From: CAYWTX01 sp964461295
Lineage (GTDB): Bacteria > Planctomycetota > Phycisphaerae > SM23-33
Assembly (NCBI GenBank): GCA_964461295.1
Contig: CAYWTX010000218.1
Coordinates: forward strand, 1 to 21,868
Length of the DNA stretch: 21,868 nucleotides
Direction: 5' to 3'
The notes under the pieces are model-generated. The model saw only the letters and a list, made by a program, of their open reading frames with translations. It had not been told where the DNA came from and ran no database searches. Position 1 is the stretch's first letter. The number at the start of each line of letters is the position of its first letter. Shown piece after piece: positions 16,664 to 21,868 of this stretch. Both the position numbers and the translations under genes were made by a program.

Positions 16664-18484
16664 ATGTGCGGCATACTCGGCTTCAACTGGGAAGACGGCA
16701 CGAAGCTCCGGGAGCTGACGGCCCTGCTGCACCATCGCGGGCCGGAGCAGGAGGGCTACCACGTCGGCGACGGCGTATCCCTCGGCCACAAGCGGCTGTG
16801 CATCCTGGACGTCTCCGAGCGCGGGCGCCAGCCGATGTACAACGAGGACGGCGCGATCTGCGTCACGTACAACGGCGAGATCTTCAATTTTCCGGAGCTG
16901 CGGGAGGAATTGGAGGCGGCGGGGCACGCGTTCACGTCGCACTGCGACACGGAAGTGCTGGTCCACGGCTACGAGCAGTGGGGCCTGGGGCTGATCGAGC
17001 GGCTGAACGGGCAGTTCGCGTTCTGCATCCTGGACAAGGCGCGGGCGCAGTTGGTGCTCGTCCGCGACCGGCTGGGGATCAAGCCGCTGTACTACCACGA
17101 CCACGACGGGCGGTTCCTGTTCGCCTCGGAACTCAAGGGCATCCTGCGCGCGGGGATCGATAGGCGGATCGACGCGGAGTCGCTGGAGCACTACATTCTG
17201 TTCGGCTACACGCCGGGCGACCGGAGCATCCTCGAAGGCGTCAACAAGCTGCTGCCCGCGCATTATCTCGTGTACGACCTGAGGCACAAACGCATCGAGT
17301 GCGTCCGCCGCTACTGGGACGTCCACTACGACGAGGCGCCCATGTCCGAAGCGCAGGCGGTGTCGCGGGTGCGGCAGCGAATCGGCACGGCCGTGCGGAG
17401 GCAGCTCATCTCCAACGTGCCGCTGGGTGCGTTCCTGTCCGGCGGGGTGGACAGCTCGATCATCGTGGCGGAGATGCGCCCGCACGTGAGCGAGCTGAAG
17501 ACGTTCTCGATCCGGTTCGATTACGGCGACTTCGACGAGTCGCCGTACGCGGCGATGGTGTCGCGCCTGTTCGAGACCAAGCACTACGAGATCGCTTTCT
17601 CGGCCGGCGAGGTGGGCAAGATCATCCCGTCGCTGCCGTACTACTACGACGAGCCGTTCGGCGACTCGTCGATGCTGCCGACGTACCTGGTGTCGTCGGT
17701 GGCGCGGCGAGAAGTGACGGTGAGTCTCAGCGGCACGGGCGGCGACGAGCTTTTCGGCGGCTATCACCGCTACTTCCGCTTCCCGCTGTTGCGGTGGCTG
17801 AACGGCTGGCCGGGGCCGATGAAGGACGCAGTCAGCCTGGCGGCGCGGGTGGCGAGCCGCCTGCTGGGGCGCGACGCGCCCAACCGGTTCCAGCCGTACC
17901 TGGGCCCGCGCGAGCCGGCGTACGTGACGTACCTGACGGTAATGAGCTGCGTGTTCCGCAACGAGCGGGCGCCGAAGGACCGCCTGGCCAAGTGGCGCTA
18001 CGCCGAGCGGTACTTCGCCCTGCCCGGCGACGCGGCCGGCGCGATGAACTGCGACGTCCACGAGTACCTGCCCAATGACCTGCTGGTGAAGGAGGACCGT
18101 GCGTCGATGGCGGTGAGCCTGGAAGCGCGCGTGCCCCTGCTGGACCACGAGCTGGTGGAGTTCGCGGCCGGGCTGCCGATGCGGTACAAGATTCGCCGCG
18201 GCGTGAAGAAGTGGCTGCTGAAGAAGGCCTACGCGGACGTGCTGCCGCCCGAGGTGCTGCACCGGCGTAAGCAGGGCTTCGGCGTGCCCCTGGTGCATTA
18301 CTTCCGCAACGAGCTGCGGGAACTGGCCCGGCAGGCGGTGTTCGACGCGTGGCAGTACGACGTGTGGGACCGCCCGCTGGTCGAGCGGCTCTGGCAGGAG
18401 TACGTCGGCGGGCGAGCCGATCACACGCGGCTGCTGTGGAGCATCATGATGTTCAATCTGTGGTACGAACGGTGGATGCGGTGA
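16664..18484 (+). CDS. Asparagine synthetase-like amidotransferase 2 with altered synthetase motif
   Basis: This 606-residue paralogue has Cys2 (MCGILGFNW), YNGEIFNF at 69-76, CDTEV at 94-98 and the pyrophosphate loop LSGGVDSS at 258-265. The glutaminase site is therefore largely intact, although HRGPEQEG replaces the usual HRGPDDxG. In the synthetase domain LSGTGGDELFGGY has Thr358 where the first paralogue has Asp356 and E. coli AsnB has Glu (SGEGSDE). That acidic residue is linked to acyl-adenylate chemistry in AsnB, so the substrate or mechanism may differ. It stands outside the main operon with its own promoter, after the convergent CapK/DUF362 pair. An amidation step on a sugar acid or other envelope precursor is the best guess (inference). 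Family membership is sure, asparagine synthesis is not. Confidence 0.9.
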   Translation: MCGILGFNWEDGTKLRELTALLHHRGPEQEGYHVGDGVSLGHKRLCILDVSERGRQPMYNEDGAICVTYNGEIFNFPELREELEAAGHAFTSHCDTEVLVHGYEQWGLGLIERLNGQFAFCILDKARAQLVLVRDRLGIKPLYYHDHDGRFLFASELKGILRAGIDRRIDAESLEHYILFGYTPGDRSILEGVNKLLPAHYLVYDLRHKRIECVRRYWDVHYDEAPMSEAQAVSRVRQRIGTAVRRQLISNVPLGAFLSGGVDSSIIVAEMRPHVSELKTFSIRFDYGDFDESPYAAMVSRLFETKHYEIAFSAGEVGKIIPSLPYYYDEPFGDSSMLPTYLVSSVARREVTVSLSGTGGDELFGGYHRYFRFPLLRWLNGWPGPMKDAVSLAARVASRLLGRDAPNRFQPYLGPREPAYVTYLTVMSCVFRNERAPKDRLAKWRYAERYFALPGDAAGAMNCDVHEYLPNDLLVKEDRASMAVSLEARVPLLDHELVEFAAGLPMRYKIRRGVKKWLLKKAYADVLPPEVLHRRKQGFGVPLVHYFRNELRELARQAVFDAWQYDVWDRPLVERLWQEYVGGRADHTRLLWSIMMFNLWYERWMR

Positions 18485-18496
18485 AGGCGGCCGACA

Positions 18497-18529
18497 AAGA
18501 ACCTCTCAGCCGTCAGCATTCAGGTTCTT
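18497..18529. terminator. Inverted repeat between convergent genes, possible terminator
   Basis: AAGAACCT (18497-18504) and AGGTTCTT (18522-18529) are perfectly complementary, with a 17-base loop. The repeat lies between the stop of asparagine synthetase-like gene 2 and the convergent DUF2294 gene. There is no T-tract of note, so bidirectional termination is only a possibility. Confidence 0.35.
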
Positions 18530-18554
18530 ACGTGGAATCCCAGCCCGAAGAGCT

Positions 18555-18935
18555 CTATGCCCTCTTTGCCTCGCGGAAGGCAGTGGGCATGGCCAGCGTG
18601 AAGAGCACGACCTCCTCGCCGGTCAGGGTGCTGATGTCATGGTGCAGGCTCACCACCTTGCTCCCGGTGATGTCCAGAACCATGGTCTCCAGGGCGGGCC
18701 GGGCCGTTTCCATCAATTGCGTCCGCACCTGCTTGAGCAGTCCCCGGCCCGTCTCGGCCGGGAGCGTCTTGACCAGTTGCTGCTCGGCCGCCGTCAGGAC
18801 GCCGCAGAGGCGCACCACGAGAAGATCGCCAATCAAGTGGGCGTGGATGTCCTTGGGGCCGCGACCCATGTACTCCTGCTCGAAGCGGCTGATCCCTTCG
18901 CAGATGGCAGCTTCGATCTCGCCTTGTGTCTTCAT
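18555..18935 (-). CDS. DUF2294 domain protein
   Basis: This small soluble protein of 126 residues matches the whole DUF2294 pattern as I know it: MKTQGEIEAAICEGISRFEQ, then EYMGRGPKDIHAHLIGDLL, VLTAAEQQLV, LLKQVRTQLMETARP, and VVSLHHDISTLTGEEVVLFTL near the end. The function is unknown. Members occur in Gram-positive bacteria, cyanobacteria and planctomycetes, often near stress genes. ATG 18935 is chosen because AGGTG lies 4 bases upstream and the family match begins there; a 16-residue upstream extension is unlike the family. It is transcribed towards asparagine synthetase-like gene 2 and away from the lipoprotein units. Confidence 0.85.
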   Translation of the reverse strand: MKTQGEIEAAICEGISRFEQEYMGRGPKDIHAHLIGDLLVVRLCGVLTAAEQQLVKTLPAETGRGLLKQVRTQLMETARPALETMVLDITGSKVVSLHHDISTLTGEEVVLFTLAMPTAFREAKRA

Positions 18936-19034
18936 AGGCACCTCGAACGCGCTGGGACTTACGACCCGGGGCCCGTGCGGCAATCCCCGGTACGGCCCGA
19001 CAGAGCAGAGGCCAACGGCTGACCGACTGCTCCA

Positions 19035-19049
19035 TCTTAGCCGCTAAGA
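19035..19049. repeat. Short perfect palindrome TCTTAGCCGCTAAGA
   Basis: Two 7-base arms flank a central C. The palindrome lies about 100 bases upstream of the DUF2294 start and 3 bases before the left end of the duplicated RNA-lipoprotein unit. It could be an operator or a recombination footprint. It is not repeated before the second unit. Confidence 0.3.
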
Positions 19050-19104
19050 CACCAGGACCGGAGCGGGATTTCCAGTTCTGGCCGCTTTAGCGCGCCCGGC
19101 GCGC

Positions 19105-19110
19105 TAGAAT
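19105..19110 (+). promoter_or_regulatory. TAGAAT -10 box before structured RNA copy 1
   Basis: TAGAAT is preserved in both copies, about 10 bases before the first helix of the predicted RNA. No good -35 is visible at the standard distance. The 9-base insertion of this copy lies immediately upstream and would change any -35/-10 spacing relative to copy 2. Confidence 0.5.
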
Positions 19111-19116
19111 ACAAAT

Positions 19117-19201
19117 GCAAGGGCCGCACGCGAGAGCGTGGGGCCCGACTCGGATGACTAGGCGAAGGGCACCCCGCATGGCGGGAGGCCCGTTGACGAG
19201 T
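19117..19201 (+). ncRNA. Unclassified structured RNA, copy 1 (leader or independent small RNA)
   Basis: Hand folding gives hairpin P1: GGGCC (19121-19125) with GGCCC (19142-19146), a G-G mismatch, and CACGC with GCGTG capped by a GAGA (GNRA) tetraloop at 19132-19135. A second domain is closed by ACTCG (19148-19152) with CGAGT (19197-19201). It contains P3: GGGC (19167-19170) with GCCC (19188-19191), and CCCGC with GCGGG around an ATG loop. The purine-rich stretch 19153-19166 (GATGACTAGGCGAA) is unpaired. A terminator follows directly and a TAGAAT box precedes. It does not match a riboswitch class that I recognise. It could be a cis-regulator of the lipoprotein gene or a terminated small RNA. 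Confidence 0.6.
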
Positions 19202-19252
19202 AAGCCGACGCGGTCCAGCACCTTTCGGGTGCTCAACCACGTCGGCTTTTTT
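19202..19252 (+). terminator. Strong intrinsic terminator after RNA copy 1
   Basis: AAGCCGACG (19202-19210) pairs with CGTCGGCTT (19240-19248). Inside, GGT pairs with ACC and AGCACC with GGTGCT around a TTTCG loop. A run of six T (19247-19252) follows. It lies 82 bases before the lipoprotein ATG, so read-through or a second promoter would be needed for the gene to be expressed. Confidence 0.85.
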
Positions 19253-19334
19253 CTTGTTGGCCGCACACTCGACGAGCAGGAGTGAAGGCTGACGAACCGG
19301 TAACAGAGCACTTTAAGTCCAGAAAGGACAGATC

Positions 19335-19583
19335 ATGACAAAGCTTCTCAGGACAATGATGGCGGTTCTGGCGGTCGTAGTGATCGCATTCGCCTCCAGC
19401 GGCTGCAAGACCACCAAGACGACAGAGGTGAACAAGAAGATCCTAGGCGGCACTGAGGTCAAGGAGAAGACCGTGACGGAAGTTGGCGGCAGAGCCACAG
19501 TGACCGAGAAGAAGACCGAGTACGACGCCAAGGGCGAAAAGGTGAAGGTGGAGACGAAGACGACGGGCGATGCAGTTCGGTAG
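19335..19583 (+). CDS. Small lipoprotein, paralogue 1
   Basis: The product has 82 residues. A basic N-terminus (MTKLLR) and a hydrophobic core lead to a lipobox-like FASSGC with Cys24, so it is probably lipidated and envelope-anchored. The mature part is about 59 residues, very hydrophilic, and rich in Thr, Lys, Glu and Val, with repetitive TEV/TVTE phrases and no known domain. GAAAGGAC lies just upstream as Shine-Dalgarno. It follows the structured RNA and terminator. A paralogue sits 0.8 kb downstream with the same signal peptide length and Cys position but a shorter mature part (64 residues in total). Serine at -3 of the lipobox is less usual than Leu. Function unknown. Confidence 0.75.
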   Translation: MTKLLRTMMAVLAVVVIAFASSGCKTTKTTEVNKKILGGTEVKEKTVTEVGGRATVTEKKTEYDAKGEKVKVETKTTGDAVR

Positions 19584-19644
19584 CAGCCCTGTCGTTCCGA
19601 AAGTGAGCCTGATCTGACGGTCCGGCCCGATGGTCGTCGGTAGC

Positions 19645-19914
19645 ATGAGCAATGACTTTGGAGAAGTGGTGGATGCATTGATGAAGAACGTCAAAGATCT
19701 GCGGGCCGACATGAAAGGCATCCTCAGTGCACTCCACGGAAAGCCCAGGCACTGCGTCGGAAGCGCCAGGCAGTTTCTGCACGAATCCGGAACCGAACAG
19801 GTGGACGAGGCGCGCGATGCCGCCGGTCGATGGCTGCCCTATAGCTCCAAGGTTAGTTGTTACGATGCCAGGACCGGAGCGGGATTTCCAGTTCTGGCCG
19901 CTTTAGCGCGCTAG
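19645..19914 (+). pseudogene. Small ORF truncated by repeat copy 2
   Basis: An 89-residue frame begins MSNDFGEVVDALMKNVKDLR, with charged helical segments through RQFLHESGTEQVDEARDAAGRW. This vaguely recalls the N-terminal helices of ElaB/DUF883-type stress proteins (weak inference). From about codon 75 the frame enters repeat copy 2 (from 19868), and its last 16 residues are translated from the repeat. The stop codon TAG is the first half of the TAGAAT box. The original C-terminus, which in ElaB-like proteins would be a membrane helix, is missing. No good Shine-Dalgarno is seen; an alternative ATG lies at 19630. It is probably a gene disrupted when the second unit arrived. Confidence 0.45.
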
Positions 19915-19917
19915 AAT
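19912..19917 (+). promoter_or_regulatory. TAGAAT -10 box before structured RNA copy 2
   Basis: This is the same box and downstream spacing as copy 1. It also supplies the stop codon of the interrupted ORF. The -35 is not evident. Confidence 0.5.
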
Positions 19918-19923
19918 ACAAAT

Positions 19924-20008
19924 GCAAGGGCCGCACGCGAGAGCGTGGGGCCCGACTCGGATGACTAGGCGAAGGGCACCCCGCATGGCGGGAGGCCCGT
20001 TGACGAGT
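19924..20008 (+). ncRNA. Unclassified structured RNA, copy 2
   Basis: The sequence is identical to copy 1 across all predicted helices and loops (offset 807 bases): P1 with its GAGA tetraloop at 19928-19953, the closing ACTCG/CGAGT helix at 19955-20008, and P3 inside it. Because there is no sequence variation in the folded domain, covariation cannot be judged from these two copies alone. Confidence 0.6.
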
Positions 20009-20058
20009 AAGCCGACGCGGTCCAGCACCTTTCGGGTGTTCAACCACGTCGGCTTTTT
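20009..20058 (+). terminator. Intrinsic terminator after RNA copy 2
   Basis: The stem is the same as in copy 1. One substitution in the inner arm (GGTGCT to GGTGTT) turns a G-C pair into G-U and so preserves pairing. The T-tract is five long (20054-20058). The lipoprotein ATG is 82 bases downstream. Confidence 0.85.
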
Positions 20059-20140
20059 CTTGTTGGCCGCACACTCGACGAGCAGGAGTGAAGGCTGGCG
20101 AACCGGTAACAGAGCACTTTAAGTCCAGAAAGGACAAATC

Positions 20141-20335
20141 ATGGCAAAGTTCATGGGCAGGATGATGACGGTTCTGGCGGGAATGGTGATCGCCTTCGCC
20201 TCCAGCGGGTGCACGACCACCAACGTGACGGAACGTGGCGACAAAGCCACAGTGACCGAGAGGACGACCGAGAAGACGACCGGACACCACGGTGGCGAGA
20301 AGGTGACGACGGAGACAAAGACGACGCGCGAGTAG
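20141..20335 (+). CDS. Small lipoprotein, paralogue 2
   Basis: The product has 64 residues: MAKFMGRMMTVLAG, a hydrophobic stretch, and lipobox-like FASSGC with Cys24, exactly as in paralogue 1. The mature part is about 41 residues of Thr/Glu/Lys/Val phrases with a GHHGG turn (TGHHGGEKVTTETKTT). It lacks roughly 18 residues present in paralogue 1, including the KKILGG segment. AAAGGAC precedes the ATG. It is probably an outer- or inner-membrane-anchored lipoprotein of unknown role. The shared leader suggests it is controlled like paralogue 1. Confidence 0.75.
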   Translation: MAKFMGRMMTVLAGMVIAFASSGCTTTNVTERGDKATVTERTTEKTTGHHGGEKVTTETKTTRE

Positions 20336-20485
20336 GCGCTCCGTAGCAGCCCTGTCCTTCCGAAAGCGAACTTGATCTGACGGTCCGCCCGGACTGCCGC
20401 CGATGATCGGCGGTCAGCCTGGGTGCCATTGGGAGTAACTGCCCAGGAAACTGTGTGTCGGCGCCTTTTACCAAGGAGTTCTATC

Positions 20486-20608
20486 ATGTTTACTTCCCTC
20501 GCAAATGTTCTTGCGCCTTTTCTCGCCGATGGTTACTACTACTGGGGCGGCGGCGGGCTGGGGCTCATTCTCGTCATCGTGGTGATCGTGCTCTTGCTTC
20601 GCCGTTGA
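20486..20608 (+). CDS. 40-residue DUF3309-like membrane peptide
   Basis: AAGGAG (20473-20478) stands 7 bases before the ATG, a strong ribosome site. The peptide has a short N-terminal segment with a YYYWGG patch, then GGGLGLILVIVVIVLLLRR, one trans-membrane helix ending in two arginines. The Gly-rich entry and Leu/Ile/Val helix are the pattern of DUF3309-type small membrane proteins, which are common in stress-related neighbourhoods; function unknown. An alternative in-frame ATG at 20423 would add 21 residues and lacks this ribosome site. The DAG-kinase-like gene follows after 28 bases, so the two may be co-transcribed. Confidence 0.75.
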   Translation: MFTSLANVLAPFLADGYYYWGGGGLGLILVIVVIVLLLRR

Positions 20609-20636
20609 GCGTTCAGCGATCCATCGGAGGTCGGCC

Positions 20637-21581
20637 ATGAAGGTGGCCGTGGTGATGAACAGCAAGGCAGGCGCGCTTGTGGGCGGCTCCCCTGATGAGA
20701 CGGCCCGGCGCATCGAGCAGCTGTTTGCCGCGGCCGGGACCGAAGCCCAGGTAGTTGTGGCCGCGGGTCCGAACCTGGAGGCGGCGATACGGCGTTTCCG
20801 CGATAGCGACGTCGACGCGGTCGTCGTGGCCGGAGGCGACGGTTCGGTCGATACGGCAGCCAGGGCACTGGCGGGTTCAGGTAGAACCCTGGGCGTGTTG
20901 CCGATGGGGACGTTCAATCTGTTCGCCCGCGACCTGCGGGTGCCCCTGAAACTGGAGGAGGCGGTGCCGGCCCTGGTCGGCGGGCACGTGCAGCAGGTGG
21001 ATACGGCCGAGGTCAACGGGAAGCTCTTCCTGTGCAACTCCGTGATGGGGCTGATGCCCAGCCTGGTGGATGCTCGAGAGTCCATCCGGGGCAAGTCGCT
21101 GTTCCAGCGGCTGCGGGACATGGCCGTGGCGGTCGGCCGGCTGGTGCGGAGGTATCCGCGTCTGACGGTGACCGTGGACCTGGGCAAGGGGCCACAGACA
21201 ATCACCGTGCGATCTCTGGCGGTGACCTGCAATCCGTACGAGGAGAAGCTCGGCGCCCTGCCCATGCGGCCGCACATGGACACTGGACGGCTGGCGCTAT
21301 ATCAGATCGGGCATCGCGGCCGGTTGGGTATGCTCTGGCTGCTCGTCTCGGTGGTCCTGGGCCATTGGAAGCAGAGCACGGCCGTCAGCGAGTGGATGAC
21401 GCCGGAACTGACTATCGCCGGGCGGGGAGCGAGCATCCAGGTGGTCAACGATGGAGAACTGTTGAGCCTGGAGTTGCCGCTGCACTACCGAATCCACCCC
21501 AAGGCACAGGCTGTGCTGATGCCGGCCCTCCCCGAGCCGACTGAAGCTCAGGCCGCTGGCCTGGAGGCAAGACCGGGATGA
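20637..21581 (+). CDS. Diacylglycerol kinase-family protein (DagK/YegS/LCB5 type)
   Basis: This 314-residue protein has the DAGK catalytic fold: VAVVMNSKAG at 3-12, the nucleotide-binding VVVAGGDGSVDTAARAL at 62-78 with GGDG at 66-69, and LPMGTFNLFARDLRVP at 88-103. A C-terminal beta-rich domain contains TVRSLAVTCNPYEEKLGALP and VNDGELL. The family phosphorylates diacylglycerol or related lipids with ATP at the membrane; the true lipid here is unknown. GGAGG (20626-20630) is 6 bases before the ATG. The stop overlaps a possible downstream ATG (ATGA at 21578-21581). The DUF3309-like peptide lies just upstream. Confidence 0.9.
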   Translation: MKVAVVMNSKAGALVGGSPDETARRIEQLFAAAGTEAQVVVAAGPNLEAAIRRFRDSDVDAVVVAGGDGSVDTAARALAGSGRTLGVLPMGTFNLFARDLRVPLKLEEAVPALVGGHVQQVDTAEVNGKLFLCNSVMGLMPSLVDARESIRGKSLFQRLRDMAVAVGRLVRRYPRLTVTVDLGKGPQTITVRSLAVTCNPYEEKLGALPMRPHMDTGRLALYQIGHRGRLGMLWLLVSVVLGHWKQSTAVSEWMTPELTIAGRGASIQVVNDGELLSLELPLHYRIHPKAQAVLMPALPEPTEAQAAGLEARPG

Positions 21582-21772
21582 ATACTCCTTTGTCGACGCC
21601 TCCCTCAGAGTTTGTGGAAGAATTGGATCTCGCAGGTTTGCCCGCGCTGGACGCTGTCTGTCGCCCCTCCGGGGCTCTGCGCTTAGTTCTTTGCCCACCG
21701 GGGGCTTACGCCCAATACGGTTCAGTCAACAGACCCGAAGGCAAGAAGGGCTCATGCTCGAAGCGGTTCTGA
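21578..21772 (+). CDS. Doubtful 64-residue ORF running into palindromic repeats
   Basis: The ATG overlaps the DAG-kinase stop (ATGA), which favours real translation initiation. The first 28 or so residues (MNTPLSTPPSEFVEELDLAG and on) could be coding. From about 21660 the frame is made of palindromic intergenic elements and gives a non-protein-like tail. Either a downstream gene was cut by the repeats, or the overlap is chance. No family recognised. Confidence 0.25.
   Translation: MNTPLSTPPSEFVEELDLAGLPALDAVCRPSGALRLVLCPPGAYAQYGSVNRPEGKKGSCSKRF
21663..21713. repeat. Palindromic intergenic elements (GCCCC-TCC-GGGGC and GGGC-TTAC-GCCC)
   Basis: GCCCC (21663-21667) pairs with GGGGC (21671-21675), and GGGC (21702-21705) with GCCC (21710-21713). 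The wording CGCCCCTCCGGGGCT and CCGGGGGCTTACGCCC resembles dispersed palindromes that I recall from planctomycete and related genomes (recollection, not a search). Confidence 0.5.
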
Positions 21773-21846
21773 GCCGGAAGAACAAACAACGATTCGCGCT
21801 GCTACGGGGTTTCTCGGACACTGTAGCACCTTCACTGCCGTTTTCT

Positions 21847-21863
21847 TCAGCCCAACGGGCTGA
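21847..21863. repeat. Palindrome TCAGCCC-AAC-GGGCTGA
   Basis: A perfect 7-bp stem with a 3-base loop lies at the right edge of the window. AGCCCAACGGGCT is another phrase that I recall as a dispersed intergenic element in this group of bacteria. The stretch 21773-21846 holds no gene; TGCTAC (21800-21805) and GTAGCA (21823-21828) could form a further weak hairpin. Confidence 0.45.
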
Positions 21864-21868
21864 TGGAG

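Larger units (their letters stand above)
19052..19625 (+). repeat. Direct repeat unit, copy 1 (promoter, RNA, terminator, lipoprotein gene, 3' tail)
   Basis: Copy 1 starts at CCAGGACCGG and ends near CGGTCCG. It matches 19868-20387 from the promoter region through the downstream tail. Up to the lipoprotein start codon the copies differ by three substitutions, a one-base T-tract indel and a 9-base insertion (CCCGGCGCG) found only here, just upstream of the -10 box. The coding parts are much more divergent. No transposase or terminal inverted repeats accompany it. Confidence 0.9.
19868..20387 (+). repeat. Direct repeat unit, copy 2
   Basis: This copy is collinear with 19052-19625 but lacks the 9-base insertion upstream of the -10 box and one T of the terminator tract. 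Its lipoprotein gene is shorter (64 against 82 codons). The left edge interrupts the small ORF that starts at 19645, indicating that this copy is the inserted one. Confidence 0.9.

Noticed and set aside
19922..20122. A 66-codon ORF starting just after the TAGAAT box of copy 2
   Set aside because: It translates the RNA helices and terminator. In copy 1 a one-base T-tract difference shifts its frame, so selection on a protein is unlikely.
19052..20387. Repeat pair as an insertion sequence or integron-like element
   Set aside because: There is no transposase, integrase, terminal inverted repeat or clear target-site duplication. The repeats carry lipoprotein genes.
1..21868. CRISPR arrays, tRNA, rRNA, or phage defence genes
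   Set aside because: No regularly spaced short repeats, no tRNA-like cloverleaf and no defence-family motif were noticed on either strand by reading; a dedicated scan was not possible.

Overview
The window is GC-rich and densely packed, and looks like a chromosomal segment from a planctomycete-type bacterium, possibly a metagenome contig. That affiliation is inferred from gene content: a URO-D-family protein beside an ADP-ribosylglycohydrolase, a Tat-leader remnant, large glycosyltransferase islands, several paralogous asparagine synthetase-like proteins, and short palindromic intergenic elements at the right end. No rRNA, tRNA, CRISPR array, integrase or transposase was seen.

Region 1 (1-2960): the 3' part of a URO-D/MtaA-family gene, coupled by an ATGA overlap to a 696-residue protein made of two ADP-ribosylglycohydrolase-like halves. 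Only the C-terminal half keeps recognisable metal-site motifs. A short Tat-signal-like gene start follows and is cut off after about 17 codons.

Region 2 (2961-18484): a cell-envelope glycan locus. It holds a minus-strand GT2, a sedoheptulose-7-phosphate isomerase (gmhA) with its active-site residues, a membrane-anchored GT2, a GT-C-type multipass transferase, a GT4, asparagine synthetase-like protein 1, a SAM methyltransferase, a protein of two fused GT4 modules, a CapK/PaaK-like adenylating enzyme, a minus-strand DUF362 protein, and asparagine synthetase-like protein 2. From the GT2 at 4824 to the CapK-like gene the reading frames overlap or nearly touch, so they probably form one operon. 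Together they suggest synthesis of a lipid-linked, heptose-containing, methylated and perhaps amidated surface polysaccharide (inference).

Region 3 (18485-21868): small stress/envelope-type genes. These are a DUF2294 protein (minus strand), two paralogous small lipoproteins, a truncated small ORF, a 40-residue DUF3309-like membrane peptide and a diacylglycerol-kinase-family protein, then palindromic repeats. Each lipoprotein gene is preceded by an almost identical non-coding segment with a TAGAAT -10 box, a structured RNA of about 85 nt (a GNRA-capped hairpin plus a closed two-helix domain) and a strong intrinsic terminator. By hand count this leader differs at only 3 substitutions and two indels between copies, whereas the first 90 coding bases differ at 21 positions. 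This duplicated RNA-terminator-lipoprotein unit is the best candidate here for an undescribed element.
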